From contig CAZJBJ010000123.1 of assembly GCA_964544295.1 (NCBI GenBank), positions 1 through 11,595 on the forward strand: 11,595 nt of DNA, given 5' to 3'. Position 1 is the stretch's first letter; each line of letters starts with the position of its first letter. The DNA is from JAENVU01 sp964544295. GTDB lineage: Bacteria; Actinomycetota; Acidimicrobiia; IMCC26256; JAENVU01. The position numbers were made by a program, and so were the translations under genes. Below, in pieces: positions 1 to 6,713 of this stretch. The notes under the pieces were generated by a model. That model was not told where the DNA came from. It saw only the letters and a list, made by a program, of their open reading frames with translations, and made no database searches.

Positions 1-114
1 CCCGCCGAGGTCGTCACCCGCATGGTGGAACTCACCGAGGCCGACGAGACCACCGAGAACAACTTCGTGCCCCCGGGCATCCTCGGCGACGTCGCCGATC
101 AACTCGGCGGGTAG
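1..114 (+). CDS. C-terminal fragment of an unidentified protein
   Basis: An open frame enters from the left edge and ends at a TAG at 112-114, giving the last 37 residues of a protein. The fragment is acidic, with residues such as LTEADETTENN followed by a proline-glycine stretch (PPGILGD). It has no motif that identifies a family. Codon use (third positions nearly all G or C) and the tight 2-base spacing to the next gene support a real coding end rather than a chance frame. The downstream SDR gene is probably co-transcribed with it. I cannot assign a function. An oxidoreductase of the same pathway as the SDR would be a guess from position only. Confidence 0.7.
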   Translation, partial: PAEVVTRMVELTEADETTENNFVPPGILGDVADQLGG

Positions 115-116
115 CG

Positions 117-1643
117 GTGCCCGAGCCCGATCCCGAGCTCGCGGCGCGGATCCTGGAGGCGATCGGAGTCTTCGAGGCGATCGCCCAGGACCCGGCGATG
201 CTCGAATCCCTCAGCAAGGACGAACGGATCCGTCTTCAGCAGGCGGCCGGTGACGTGTTCGCGCCGGACGCGGAGACGCGTCGCCAGCGCGTTCGCGCCC
301 GGCAACGGCGGGAGAAGGCGGCGAGACGGGCCCGCGACGAAGCCGCGCTCAACGAGACCGGCATCCGTACGTTGCGCTCGAAGCCGGTGTTCACCACGCC
401 GAACGTCTACGCCCCCGAGGACTTCGCGTCGGAGACCGTCGAGGACGATCGGGCCGTCGACGACCCGCGTCATTGCTACGTGTGCAAGGAGCACTTCACG
501 ACCGTCCACCACTTCTACGACCAGATGTGTCGGGCGTGCGCGGAGTTCAACTTCGCCAAGCGGACCGAGACCGCGGACCTGCGCGGTCGGGTGGCGCTGC
601 TCACCGGTGGGCGGGTGAAGATCGGCTACCAGGCCGGGATCAAGTTGCTGCGGGCCGGGGCGCACCTCATCGTCACGACCCGCTTCCCGCGCGACTCCGC
701 ACTGCGGTACTCACAGGAGGCCGATTTCGAGGAGTGGAGCGATCGACTCGAGATCTTCGGGCTCGATCTGCGGCACACCCCGAGCGTGGAGGCCTTCTGC
801 TCCCACGTGATGGGGACACGCGACCGACTCGACTTCATCGTCAACAACGCGTGCCAGACGGTGCGGCGTCCGCCGGAGTTCTACGCCCACATGATGGAAC
901 TCGAAACGACGTCCCTGGCCGAGCTGCCAGCCGCCGCGCAGCCGCTGCTCGGCGCGTACGAGGGGCTCCGGGGCACCGACCTCGTCGGCGCCGACGCAGC
1001 CGTGATCGCGCCCACCGGCGTGCCGGTGTTGGCCGGGCTCACGAACGCCGCGGAACTCTCCCAGGCCGTGATCCTCGCGGAGGACGCGGTCGCCCGTGGT
1101 CACCTGTTCCCCGAGGGGCTGCTCGACCAGGACCTCCAGCAGGTGGACCTCCGCGGTCGGAACTCGTGGCGTCTGACGCTGGCCGAGGTGCCCACGGTCG
1201 AACTCCTCGAGACCCAACTCGTCAACGCGATCGCCCCGTTCGTGTTGAACGCGCGACTCAAGCCACTCATGCTGCGGACTCCGGAACGGGACAAGCACAT
1301 CGTCAACGTGTCGGCGGTCGAAGGGCAGTTCTACCGGCGGTTCAAGACCACGCGTCATCCCCATACGAACATGGCCAAGGCCGCGCTCAACATGATGACG
1401 CGCACCTCCGCGGCGGAGTACCACGCCGACGGGATCCACATGAACAGCGTCGACACCGGGTGGGTGAGCGACGAGGATCCGGTCGAGATCGCGCAACGCA
1501 AGACCGAGGAACATCGGTTCCACCCGCCGCTCGACATCGTCGACGGCGCCGCCCGGATCGTCGACCCGATCATCGTCGGCTTCAACACCGGCGAGCACGT
1601 CTACGGCCAGTTCCTGAAGGACTACCAGCCGACCGATTGGTGA
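117..1643 (+). CDS. Short-chain dehydrogenase/reductase with N-terminal four-Cys zinc-ribbon-like segment and internal insertion
   Basis: This is a 508-residue protein starting at a GTG 2 bases after the preceding stop. Residues 1-115 are charged and probably helical (an arginine-rich stretch near 55-73). Residues 120-141 carry CYVC and CRAC (C120, C123, C138, C141), a likely zinc-binding ribbon. A Rossmann SDR domain follows: the glycine-rich TGGRVKIGYQAG (163-174), the NNA motif at 243-245, catalytic-type Ser399 in VNVSA, and a helix TNMAKAALN (417-425) that aligns with the usual YxxxK helix. K421 is kept, but Thr417 stands where Tyr is expected. A separate YRRFK (406-410) lies only 7 residues after Ser399. 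The NNA-to-Ser distance (about 155 residues) is far longer than the usual 50 or so, so about 100 residues are inserted. SDR enzymes use NAD(P)(H) on alcohols and ketones. The substrate is unknown, and so is whether catalysis is retained. It is probably cytoplasmic, with no signal peptide seen. Confidence 0.85.
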   Translation: MPEPDPELAARILEAIGVFEAIAQDPAMLESLSKDERIRLQQAAGDVFAPDAETRRQRVRARQRREKAARRARDEAALNETGIRTLRSKPVFTTPNVYAPEDFASETVEDDRAVDDPRHCYVCKEHFTTVHHFYDQMCRACAEFNFAKRTETADLRGRVALLTGGRVKIGYQAGIKLLRAGAHLIVTTRFPRDSALRYSQEADFEEWSDRLEIFGLDLRHTPSVEAFCSHVMGTRDRLDFIVNNACQTVRRPPEFYAHMMELETTSLAELPAAAQPLLGAYEGLRGTDLVGADAAVIAPTGVPVLAGLTNAAELSQAVILAEDAVARGHLFPEGLLDQDLQQVDLRGRNSWRLTLAEVPTVELLETQLVNAIAPFVLNARLKPLMLRTPERDKHIVNVSAVEGQFYRRFKTTRHPHTNMAKAALNMMTRTSAAEYHADGIHMNSVDTGWVSDEDPVEIAQRKTEEHRFHPPLDIVDGAARIVDPIIVGFNTGEHVYGQFLKDYQPTDW

Positions 1644-1646
1644 CCG

Positions 1647-1660
1647 GCGCGGATCCGCGC
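1647..1660. terminator. GC-rich palindrome between convergent genes, possible terminator
   Basis: A perfect 14-base palindrome, GCGCGGATCCGCGC, sits in the 22-base gap between the convergent stops of the SDR gene and the molybdopterin oxidoreductase gene. In RNA it could form a 5-bp GC stem with a GATC loop on either strand. No T-tract follows on either side, so it is not a classical intrinsic terminator. A role as a bidirectional terminator is inferred from position only. Confidence 0.3.
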
Positions 1661-1665
1661 GCCGA

Positions 1666-3684
1666 TCAGGACGCGTCGATGTCGGGCGCGGCCGTGATCG
1701 TCACCGTGACGCCCGACGCGCGCGGCATCGCGGTGAGCGGATCGATGTCGGCGTCGGTGCCGACCAGCGCGCCGACGTTGCGCGCCGGATGTCCGTGACT
1801 CAATGAGACGCAGCCCGGCGCGATCCGATCGTCGCGTTCGGCCGGCGCCCGGATCGTGCCGTACCGACTCGTGATCTCCACCAGGTCACCGGTCCCGAGG
1901 TCCCGGCGGTCGGCGTCATCGGGATGGAGGTACGCCGCCGCGTCGGCGGGGTCCGGCCCGTAGCGCACCGAGTTGCTCCAGGCCATCGTCCGGTGTGGGG
2001 TGAGGACGAGCTCGTTCGTCGACAGCTCCCACGCGGCCAGTCGTTCGATCACGACGGGCGCCGCGAGATGCCAGCGACGGTCCGGCAGGAGTTCGTCGTG
2101 CACCCAGCCGAACTCGTGGGGCACGTCCACGCCGTGCGGCCCGGCGGCGAGCACCGCGGACGCCGGGATCGGCGACCGGGCGAGCAGCCCCTGGAGGATG
2201 TCGGTGTCGGTGAGATCGTCGGGCGAGGACCCGCCGAGCAGATGGTGACCCAGGCGCTGGGCGACCGAGGCCAGGATCCACCATGCGGGTCGTCGGCCGG
2301 GCGCAGATGGGACCACGGCCGCGGTGTACTGCATGCCCGATCGGACCGCGGTCAGCTCGGCCAAGGTCAGGTCGGCCCGCTCGAGTTGACCGGTCGCGGG
2401 CAGGACATGCGTCGCCATCGCGCTGAGCTCGTTGTCGGCGACGTCGACGACGGCGAGCACGTCGAGTCGGGCGAGCGCGGCGCGCACCCGATCGGGTTGC
2501 GGGAACGCGGTGAGCGGGTTCCCGCCGGTGACGACGAGCGCCCGCAACCGGCCCGCCTCGATCTCGTCGATCATTGCGACCGCGGGAAGTTGTCCGATCA
2601 CGCGCGGAAGTTCCGGACGGCTGCGGGGCCCGGGCGGCGTCGGTGCGCTGGTTCGGCCCGGTCGTGGTGGGCGCAGGCGGTTGATCAGCCCGCGGTTGCA
2701 CCGCATCCCGCCCTCCCGATCGACCGATCCCGAGAGGATGAGGATCACCCAGCGGAGCCATTCCGCGACGATGCCGTCCCTGGCCATCGTGACGCCGGTC
2801 CCGCACATGACCGCGATGCGTCCCGAGTGCGCGCGGATCGCGTCGATGAGTGTCGCGATGTCGGTCTCGGACACCGCGGCGGCGCGAGCGGCCTCGGCCG
2901 CCGTGAATCCCATCACGGCGCGTCGGAGGGTGTCGAGATCTTCGGGGTCGCAGTGGTCGCGGAGTTCGACGGGATCGGCACCGTCGGCGAGCAGCGCGGC
3001 GGCGATTGCAGCGAGCACGGCGATGTCGGCCCCGGGCCGGATCGGGAGGTACCGGTCGGCGAGTGCGGCAGTCTCGGTCCGGCGCGGGTCGAGCACCCAG
3101 ATCTCACCGCCGCGATCCCGGTAGTCGCGCAGGTGCCGCACCGGATCGGCGAACGCGGTGCCGTACCCGTGGGAGACGACCGGGTTCGTCCCGATCACCA
3201 CCAGGAGCCCGGGCTGGTCGGGGTCCCACACGGGGTTGAGCATCGGTTGTCCGGCGACGAGTTCCGCGGCCACCAGCACGGGCGCGTTGTCGACGGTGAC
3301 CGCGGTGAAGAACGACTGCGACCCGATGGCCGGGAGGAACTGACTCGCCATCACCTGGCCGGCGGAGTCGTACGCGAGTCCGGTGGCGAGATACAGGCCG
3401 ATCGCGTCCGCGCCGGACTCGGCCGAGATAGTGGTGAGCCGGCCCGCGAGATGGTCGAGGACGGTCGGCCAGTCGGTCGCGGTGCTCCCGAGCCGGGGCC
3501 GGTCGAGTCGGGCGGCCGAGTGATGCCACTCGGCGAGACCCCGACCCTTCGCGCAGGTGTAGCCCCGCGAGACCGGGTGGTCGGCGTCGCCGCGGATCCG
3601 GACGACCTGCTCACCGTCGACCGTCACGACGATGCCGCACGCGGCCGCGCAGATCCGACAGAAGGAGCGGACCTCGGTCGTCAT
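1666..3684 (-). CDS. Molybdopterin-dependent oxidoreductase (DMSO reductase superfamily) with [4Fe-4S] site
   Basis: This is a 672-residue protein, with the ATG chosen at 3682-3684 because it begins just before the cluster motif and overlaps the upstream stop (ATGA). An N-terminal Mo/W-bis-MGD iron-sulfur domain has CRICAAAC plus a distant Cys (C9, C12, C16, C44), followed by K46 in CAKG, the usual electron-relay lysine. The central cofactor-binding part includes GTNPVVSHG (165-173), LDPRRTETA (198-206) and GGNPLTAFPQ (387-396). The C-terminal dinucleotide-binding domain begins near LTPHRTMAWSN (561-571) and ends with NVGALVG and DPLTAMP (636-654). At the usual Mo-ligand position (UHGP in formate dehydrogenase H) I read DNAP, making Asp132 the best candidate ligand instead of Cys, Sec or Ser. 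There is no Tat signal, so it is probably cytoplasmic. No electron-transfer subunit is encoded nearby. Substrate unknown. The frame stays open upstream to 3960 inside the serine hydrolase gene, which I treat as shadow. Confidence 0.9.
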   Translation of the reverse strand: MTTEVRSFCRICAAACGIVVTVDGEQVVRIRGDADHPVSRGYTCAKGRGLAEWHHSAARLDRPRLGSTATDWPTVLDHLAGRLTTISAESGADAIGLYLATGLAYDSAGQVMASQFLPAIGSQSFFTAVTVDNAPVLVAAELVAGQPMLNPVWDPDQPGLLVVIGTNPVVSHGYGTAFADPVRHLRDYRDRGGEIWVLDPRRTETAALADRYLPIRPGADIAVLAAIAAALLADGADPVELRDHCDPEDLDTLRRAVMGFTAAEAARAAAVSETDIATLIDAIRAHSGRIAVMCGTGVTMARDGIVAEWLRWVILILSGSVDREGGMRCNRGLINRLRPPRPGRTSAPTPPGPRSRPELPRVIGQLPAVAMIDEIEAGRLRALVVTGGNPLTAFPQPDRVRAALARLDVLAVVDVADNELSAMATHVLPATGQLERADLTLAELTAVRSGMQYTAAVVPSAPGRRPAWWILASVAQRLGHHLLGGSSPDDLTDTDILQGLLARSPIPASAVLAAGPHGVDVPHEFGWVHDELLPDRRWHLAAPVVIERLAAWELSTNELVLTPHRTMAWSNSVRYGPDPADAAAYLHPDDADRRDLGTGDLVEITSRYGTIRAPAERDDRIAPGCVSLSHGHPARNVGALVGTDADIDPLTAMPRASGVTVTITAAPDIDAS

Positions 3685-4682
3685 CGAGGATCCGTCGCCC
3701 CCGCTAGGACGTCGACGACGGGCCACGCACCGTTCATCGTGTTCGAGATGACCGTCGTGACGCGTCTCGGAACCGGGTCGTAGATGCTGCGGACGGAGAT
3801 GCCCGCGTCGCATCCTTCGAGGACGATGGCACCCCGGCCGGTGTCGAGCCACACCCCGAGTCCGTACCGCATCGGGTGGTGAGTGGGAAGCGGCCCAGGT
3901 CGGGTCATCACCGCGAGCGTGTCCGCGTCGACGATCGAGCCGGCCCCGATGGCACCCCACATCCGCTCGATGTCGCCGAGGGTGGAGACGACGCCGCCGT
4001 CGCCGCTCCCCATCGCCGGGAGGACCCCCACGTTGGTGCGGCCGTCGGTGAGATAACCGACCGCGACGCCGTCGGTGGTCGCGTCCGTGCGCAGGTATTC
4101 GGTGGCCGTCATGCGGGCCGGACCGGTCACGGCGCGCCGCAGCAGCTCGGGCCAGGCGGTACCGGTCGCCCGCTCACTCACGAGCGCCAGAACGACATAG
4201 CCGCTGTTGCAGTACGCGAACTGCGTTCCAGGCGGGAACTTCTGCTCGCGTCCGTCGAGTTCGGGGAGATAGGCGGCGGTGGCCGTGAACGCCGACGGCG
4301 GACGCCCGCCGGGCCACACCTCGAAGTCCTCGATCGCGTCCTCATCGAGGTAGTCGCCGATCCCCGAGGTGTGGCGGAGCAGGTGCTCGACCGTGACGGT
4401 GTCGTCGACCATCGGCAGGTCGCGGCCGAGGTGGTCCCGGACCGGCGTGGCGAGTGCGAGCGCCCCCTGCTCGACGAGGCGCATCACGGTGAGTGCGGTC
4501 AGGGTCTTGGTTCCGGACGCGATTCCGAAGCGCGTGTCGACGGTGTTCGGGAGGCCGCGAGCACGATCGGCCTCGCCGTAGGCGGCTTCGAACTCGACGC
4601 GGTCGTCGACCCGCACCCGGAGCACGCCCGAGAACCCGGTGGCGGCGGCCGCCGAACGGGTGGCGGCGAACCGGTCGGTCAT
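3681..4682 (-). CDS. Serine hydrolase, beta-lactamase / penicillin-binding protein fold (class C-like)
   Basis: This is a 333-residue protein of the Beta-lactamase (PF00144-type) family, which includes esterases, D-aminopeptidases and class C beta-lactamases. The SxxK motif is SGTK (Ser56 nucleophile, Lys59 base) in FGIASGTKTLTAL. The YxN motif is YCN (Tyr157, Asn159). LLRHTSGIGDY (101-111) is the usual family segment after the first motif. The third motif, normally HxG or KTG, appears as EGCDAG (289-294), so the His/Lys is not conserved. That argues against a true beta-lactamase and suits an esterase or peptidase. No signal peptide is visible, and the protein begins MTDRF. The start is supported by a -10-like TACGCT six bases upstream. 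Its stop overlaps the start of the molybdopterin oxidoreductase by 4 bases, so the two are coupled in translation. The functional link between them is unknown. Confidence 0.88.
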   Translation of the reverse strand: MTDRFAATRSAAAATGFSGVLRVRVDDRVEFEAAYGEADRARGLPNTVDTRFGIASGTKTLTALTVMRLVEQGALALATPVRDHLGRDLPMVDDTVTVEHLLRHTSGIGDYLDEDAIEDFEVWPGGRPPSAFTATAAYLPELDGREQKFPPGTQFAYCNSGYVVLALVSERATGTAWPELLRRAVTGPARMTATEYLRTDATTDGVAVGYLTDGRTNVGVLPAMGSGDGGVVSTLGDIERMWGAIGAGSIVDADTLAVMTRPGPLPTHHPMRYGLGVWLDTGRGAIVLEGCDAGISVRSIYDPVPRRVTTVISNTMNGAWPVVDVLAGATDPR

Positions 4683-4705
4683 GGACGCAGCGTACGGCCG
4701 ACCGG
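4671..4705. repeat. Inverted repeat flanking the divergent start region, candidate operator
   Basis: CCGGTCGG at 4671-4678 and its exact reverse complement CCGACCGG at 4698-4705 are separated by 19 bases. The pair encloses the serine hydrolase start codon and its proposed -10 box, with arm centres 27 bases apart. The left arm lies within codons 2-4 of the serine hydrolase gene, so chance and coding constraint can explain part of it. An operator role is inferred. Confidence 0.3.
4689..4694 (-). promoter_or_regulatory. -10-like hexamer for a leaderless transcript of the serine hydrolase / oxidoreductase pair
   Basis: Read on the minus strand, TACGCT (consensus TANNNT) ends 6 bases before the ATG at 4682. 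A transcript starting about 7 bases after the -10 would begin at or next to the ATG, the leaderless arrangement common in actinobacteria. No Shine-Dalgarno sequence is seen in the space. No clear -35 box was found. Confidence 0.45.
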
Positions 4706-4706
4706 G

Positions 4707-4712
4707 CATGAT
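4707..4712 (+). promoter_or_regulatory. Weak -10-like hexamer for the FMN-binding protein operon
   Basis: CATGAT matches TATAAT at four of six positions and ends 6 bases before the ATG at 4719. The only purine-rich candidate, GGGA at 4713-4716, is too close to the ATG to be a good ribosome binding site. A leaderless start is therefore plausible but weakly supported. Confidence 0.25.
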
Positions 4713-4718
4713 GGGACG

Positions 4719-5339
4719 ATGTTGATTCGTCCGGTCGATCGTGGATCCGACGCGGAGTGGCGCCCGTTCGTCGCAGCGCAGGGATTCGGCCATCTGGTTG
4801 CCGGAGGGCGCGGCCGCGAGCTGCCGGTCGTGGTCCCTACCCAGTTCGTCCTCCACGGTGACGAGATCGTGCTGCACCTGGCCCGACCGAACCCGATCTG
4901 GTCGGCGATCGACGAGAACGCGCAGGTCCTGCTCAGCGTGGCCGGGGACTGGGCGTACATCCCGTCGGACTGGAAGGTCATCGGTGACGAGGACCCGCGC
5001 GCCGGAATCCCGACGACGTACTACGCGGCCGTGCAGCTCGTCGGTACCGCGCGCATCGTCGACGAACCCGCCGAGGTCGCGGTGGTGTTGCGTGAGCAGC
5101 TGCGCGACCTGCAACCGGACGTCGACGTCGTGGATCCGCTCGAGCACGGCGCCAAGCTCGGCGCCATTCGCGGGCTGCGTATCGCGATCACCGAGGTGCG
5201 ATCGAAGTTCAAGTACGGCGGCAACGTCGACGCGGATCACCGGCGTGCCGTGGCCGAACGGCTGGCCGATCGGGACGCCCCGGGGGACACGGCGGCTCGT
5301 CGCCATCTCGTCGCCCGGCTGGACCAGGCGGCGCCATGA
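4719..5339 (+). CDS. FMN-binding protein, PaiB-like (FMN_bind_2 family)
   Basis: This is a 206-residue protein with the split-barrel flavin-binding layout of the PaiB/transcriptional-regulator family (PF04299-type). Recognisable blocks, in order, are: an N-terminal segment ending VVPTQFVL (38-45); LHLARPNPIW (52-61), equivalent to the HxARxNPxW signature; an aromatic block ending DWAYIPSDW (77-85); PTTYYAAVQLVGTARIV (98-114), equivalent to PTWNYxAVHxxG; and SKFKYGGN (162-169) near the C-terminus, matching the family's K-F-K motif. Bacillus PaiB was described as a negative regulator of sporulation and protease genes, but many relatives are simply flavin- or heme-binding redox proteins. No HTH is visible here, so I favour an FMN-binding redox role over a regulator. 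The start at 4719 is the only sensible one, because the frame open far upstream lies antisense to the serine hydrolase. Its stop overlaps the next gene's start (ATGA). Confidence 0.85.
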   Translation: MLIRPVDRGSDAEWRPFVAAQGFGHLVAGGRGRELPVVVPTQFVLHGDEIVLHLARPNPIWSAIDENAQVLLSVAGDWAYIPSDWKVIGDEDPRAGIPTTYYAAVQLVGTARIVDEPAEVAVVLREQLRDLQPDVDVVDPLEHGAKLGAIRGLRIAITEVRSKFKYGGNVDADHRRAVAERLADRDAPGDTAARRHLVARLDQAAP

Positions 5340-5956
5340 ACCCGATCGAGGTGTTCGCCGACGTGAGTTGTCCGTTCACCTATGTCGGGCTGCGGTCGCT
5401 GGTGGACCGGCGTGCGGCGGCCCGGAGCTCGGTCCGGATCGTCGCGCACGCATGGCCGCTCGAATGGGTCAACGGCTACCCGGTGTCGGCCGTGGCGGTC
5501 GCCCCCGAGATCGCGGCACTGCGCCGGTCGGTGGCCCCCGAGCTGTTCGCGGGCTTCGATGCCGCAACGTTCCCGACGACGACACTTCCGGCCCTGGCCC
5601 TGTGTGCGCGGGCCTATCGGGCGGGCGTTGACACCGGAGAAGCCGTGGCCCTCGCGGTGCGGGTCGCGTTGTTCGAACACGGTCTCGACGTCGGTGACGC
5701 ATCGGTGCTGCGGGATCTCGCCGTCGATCACGGCCTGGACCCCACCGAGACCGAGTTGGATCGCGCCGCCGTGGCCGCGGACTACGAAGCCGGCCGGCAA
5801 CGAGGAGTCGTGGGCTCGCCGTACTTCATCGTCGGCGGCGACGGCTTCTTCTGCCCGGCGCTCGAGATCACGAAGCACGGTGACGAGTTCTCGGTGGCGT
5901 TCGACGCTCCTGCGTTCGAGGACTTCGTCGCACGCGCGTTGTCGGGGGACTCGTGA
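5336..5956 (+). CDS. DsbA-family thioredoxin-fold protein with a monothiol CPFT site
   Basis: This is a 206-residue protein of the DsbA / 2-hydroxychromene-2-carboxylate isomerase / FrnE superfamily. The N-terminal strand and active-site loop read VFADVSCPFTYVG, with Cys12 in a CPFT motif, so the second cysteine of CxxC is replaced by Thr15. A helical insertion covers about residues 55-155. The thioredoxin fold resumes with VVGSPYFIVGG (158-168), where Pro162 is the expected cis-proline facing the active site. A single-cysteine site suggests a glutathione/mycothiol-type transferase, isomerase or monothiol reductase rather than a disulfide oxidase. There is no signal peptide, so it is cytoplasmic. 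The gene overlaps its upstream neighbour by ATGA and its downstream neighbour by GTGA. The latter encodes a mycothiol-dependent-type enzyme, which supports mycothiol as partner thiol, by inference. Confidence 0.85.
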   Translation: MNPIEVFADVSCPFTYVGLRSLVDRRAAARSSVRIVAHAWPLEWVNGYPVSAVAVAPEIAALRRSVAPELFAGFDAATFPTTTLPALALCARAYRAGVDTGEAVALAVRVALFEHGLDVGDASVLRDLAVDHGLDPTETELDRAAVAADYEAGRQRGVVGSPYFIVGGDGFFCPALEITKHGDEFSVAFDAPAFEDFVARALSGDS

Positions 5957-6705
5957 ACGATCTGCTCGCCGCCCTCGCCGAACAGCATGCCGAGCTGGAT
6001 GCGCTGATCGAGACGCTCGATGCAACGCAGTGGAGGCAGCCGACGCGGTGTGAGGGCTGGGACGTCGCCGACGTCGTCCTCCACCTGCACCAGACCGACC
6101 TGCTCGGCCTGGCCAGTCTGCGGGGCGAGGTGACGGCGGACCTTGCGACCTGGATGCGCGCCGGCGGGGAGACCGCGGTGGACGACGCGGCCGCGCGGAG
6201 CGTCGCGGATCAGCGCGGCGCCGCGGGGCCCGAGACGGCCGCGCACTGGCGAGCATCGGCCGCGGAGTTGCGCGAAGAGTTCGGACGCGTCGACCCGAGT
6301 GCACGGTTGCAATGGGTGGTCGGCCGGTTGAGCGCGCGCACGCTCGCCGCGACGCGCCTCGCCGAATGTTGGATCCACACCGGCGACGTCGCCGACGCGA
6401 TCGGCGCGCGCCTCGTGCCGACCGACCGGCTGCGACACGTGGCGCGGCTCGCGTGGCGGACGCTGCCGTACGCGTTCGAGCGGGAAGGCGAGCAGCTCCA
6501 TGGGGCCGTCGCCTTCGATCTGGTCGGGCCCACGGGCGCGCCGTGGCAGTTCGGGACCGACCTCGATGCACCGACCGTCGTGCGGGGGCCCGGCGTCGAT
6601 CTGTGCGACGTGGCCGGTCGCCGGCGGATCGCCGCGGAGACCGGGCTGGTGGCCACCGGGCGCGATGCGGAGGCGGTGCTGCGGCTCGTCCGCACCTACG
6701 CGTAG
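5953..6705 (+). CDS. Maleylpyruvate isomerase / mycothiol S-transferase-like protein (DinB-fold, TIGR03083/TIGR03084-type)
   Basis: This is a 250-residue protein starting at a GTG that overlaps the upstream stop (GTGA) and ending in tandem stops TAG TAG. The N-terminal four-helix DinB/MDMPI domain has a conserved RCEGWDVADVVLHLHQTD block (32-49). The metal-binding triad is His46, Glu138 and His142, in HLHQTD and AECWIHTGD. The E-x3-H spacing matches that known for mycothiol-dependent maleylpyruvate isomerase. The C-terminal part (about 180-250) carries a sterol-carrier-like segment typical of longer members. Known relatives use mycothiol as a cosubstrate and a divalent metal for isomerisation or thiol transfer to electrophiles. 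Mycothiol is restricted to actinobacteria, which supports the taxonomic assignment. The substrate cannot be read from the sequence. A detoxification or ring-cleavage catabolic role is possible. Confidence 0.85.
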   Translation: MNDLLAALAEQHAELDALIETLDATQWRQPTRCEGWDVADVVLHLHQTDLLGLASLRGEVTADLATWMRAGGETAVDDAAARSVADQRGAAGPETAAHWRASAAELREEFGRVDPSARLQWVVGRLSARTLAATRLAECWIHTGDVADAIGARLVPTDRLRHVARLAWRTLPYAFEREGEQLHGAVAFDLVGPTGAPWQFGTDLDAPTVVRGPGVDLCDVAGRRRIAAETGLVATGRDAEAVLRLVRTYA

Positions 6706-6713
6706 TAGTTCAT

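Noticed and set aside
1924..3783. A 619-codon plus-strand open frame opposite the molybdopterin oxidoreductase
   Set aside because: It lies fully antisense to a gene with clear iron-sulfur and cofactor motifs, reads as arginine/glycine-rich composition, and has no recognisable domain. Long antisense frames are expected in high-GC DNA.
3685..3960. Upstream extension of the molybdopterin oxidoreductase (92 more residues)
   Set aside because: The extra residues are arginine/histidine-rich shadow sequence inside the serine hydrolase gene. The ATG at 3684, just before the cysteine cluster motif, is the better start.
3681..4682. Serine hydrolase as a beta-lactamase resistance gene
   Set aside because: The third motif lacks the KTG/HxG lysine or histidine and no signal peptide is seen. 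The broad esterase/peptidase family is the safer call.
4683..5306. Upstream extension of the serine hydrolase (208 more residues)
   Set aside because: It would run antisense to the FMN-binding protein gene and shows no domain. MTDRF at 4682 begins the hydrolase fold and has a matching -10 box.
5237..6571. A 444-codon minus-strand open frame opposite the DsbA-fold and DinB-fold genes
   Set aside because: It has an arginine-rich shadow composition, while the plus strand has two recognisable protein families there with exact stop-start overlaps.
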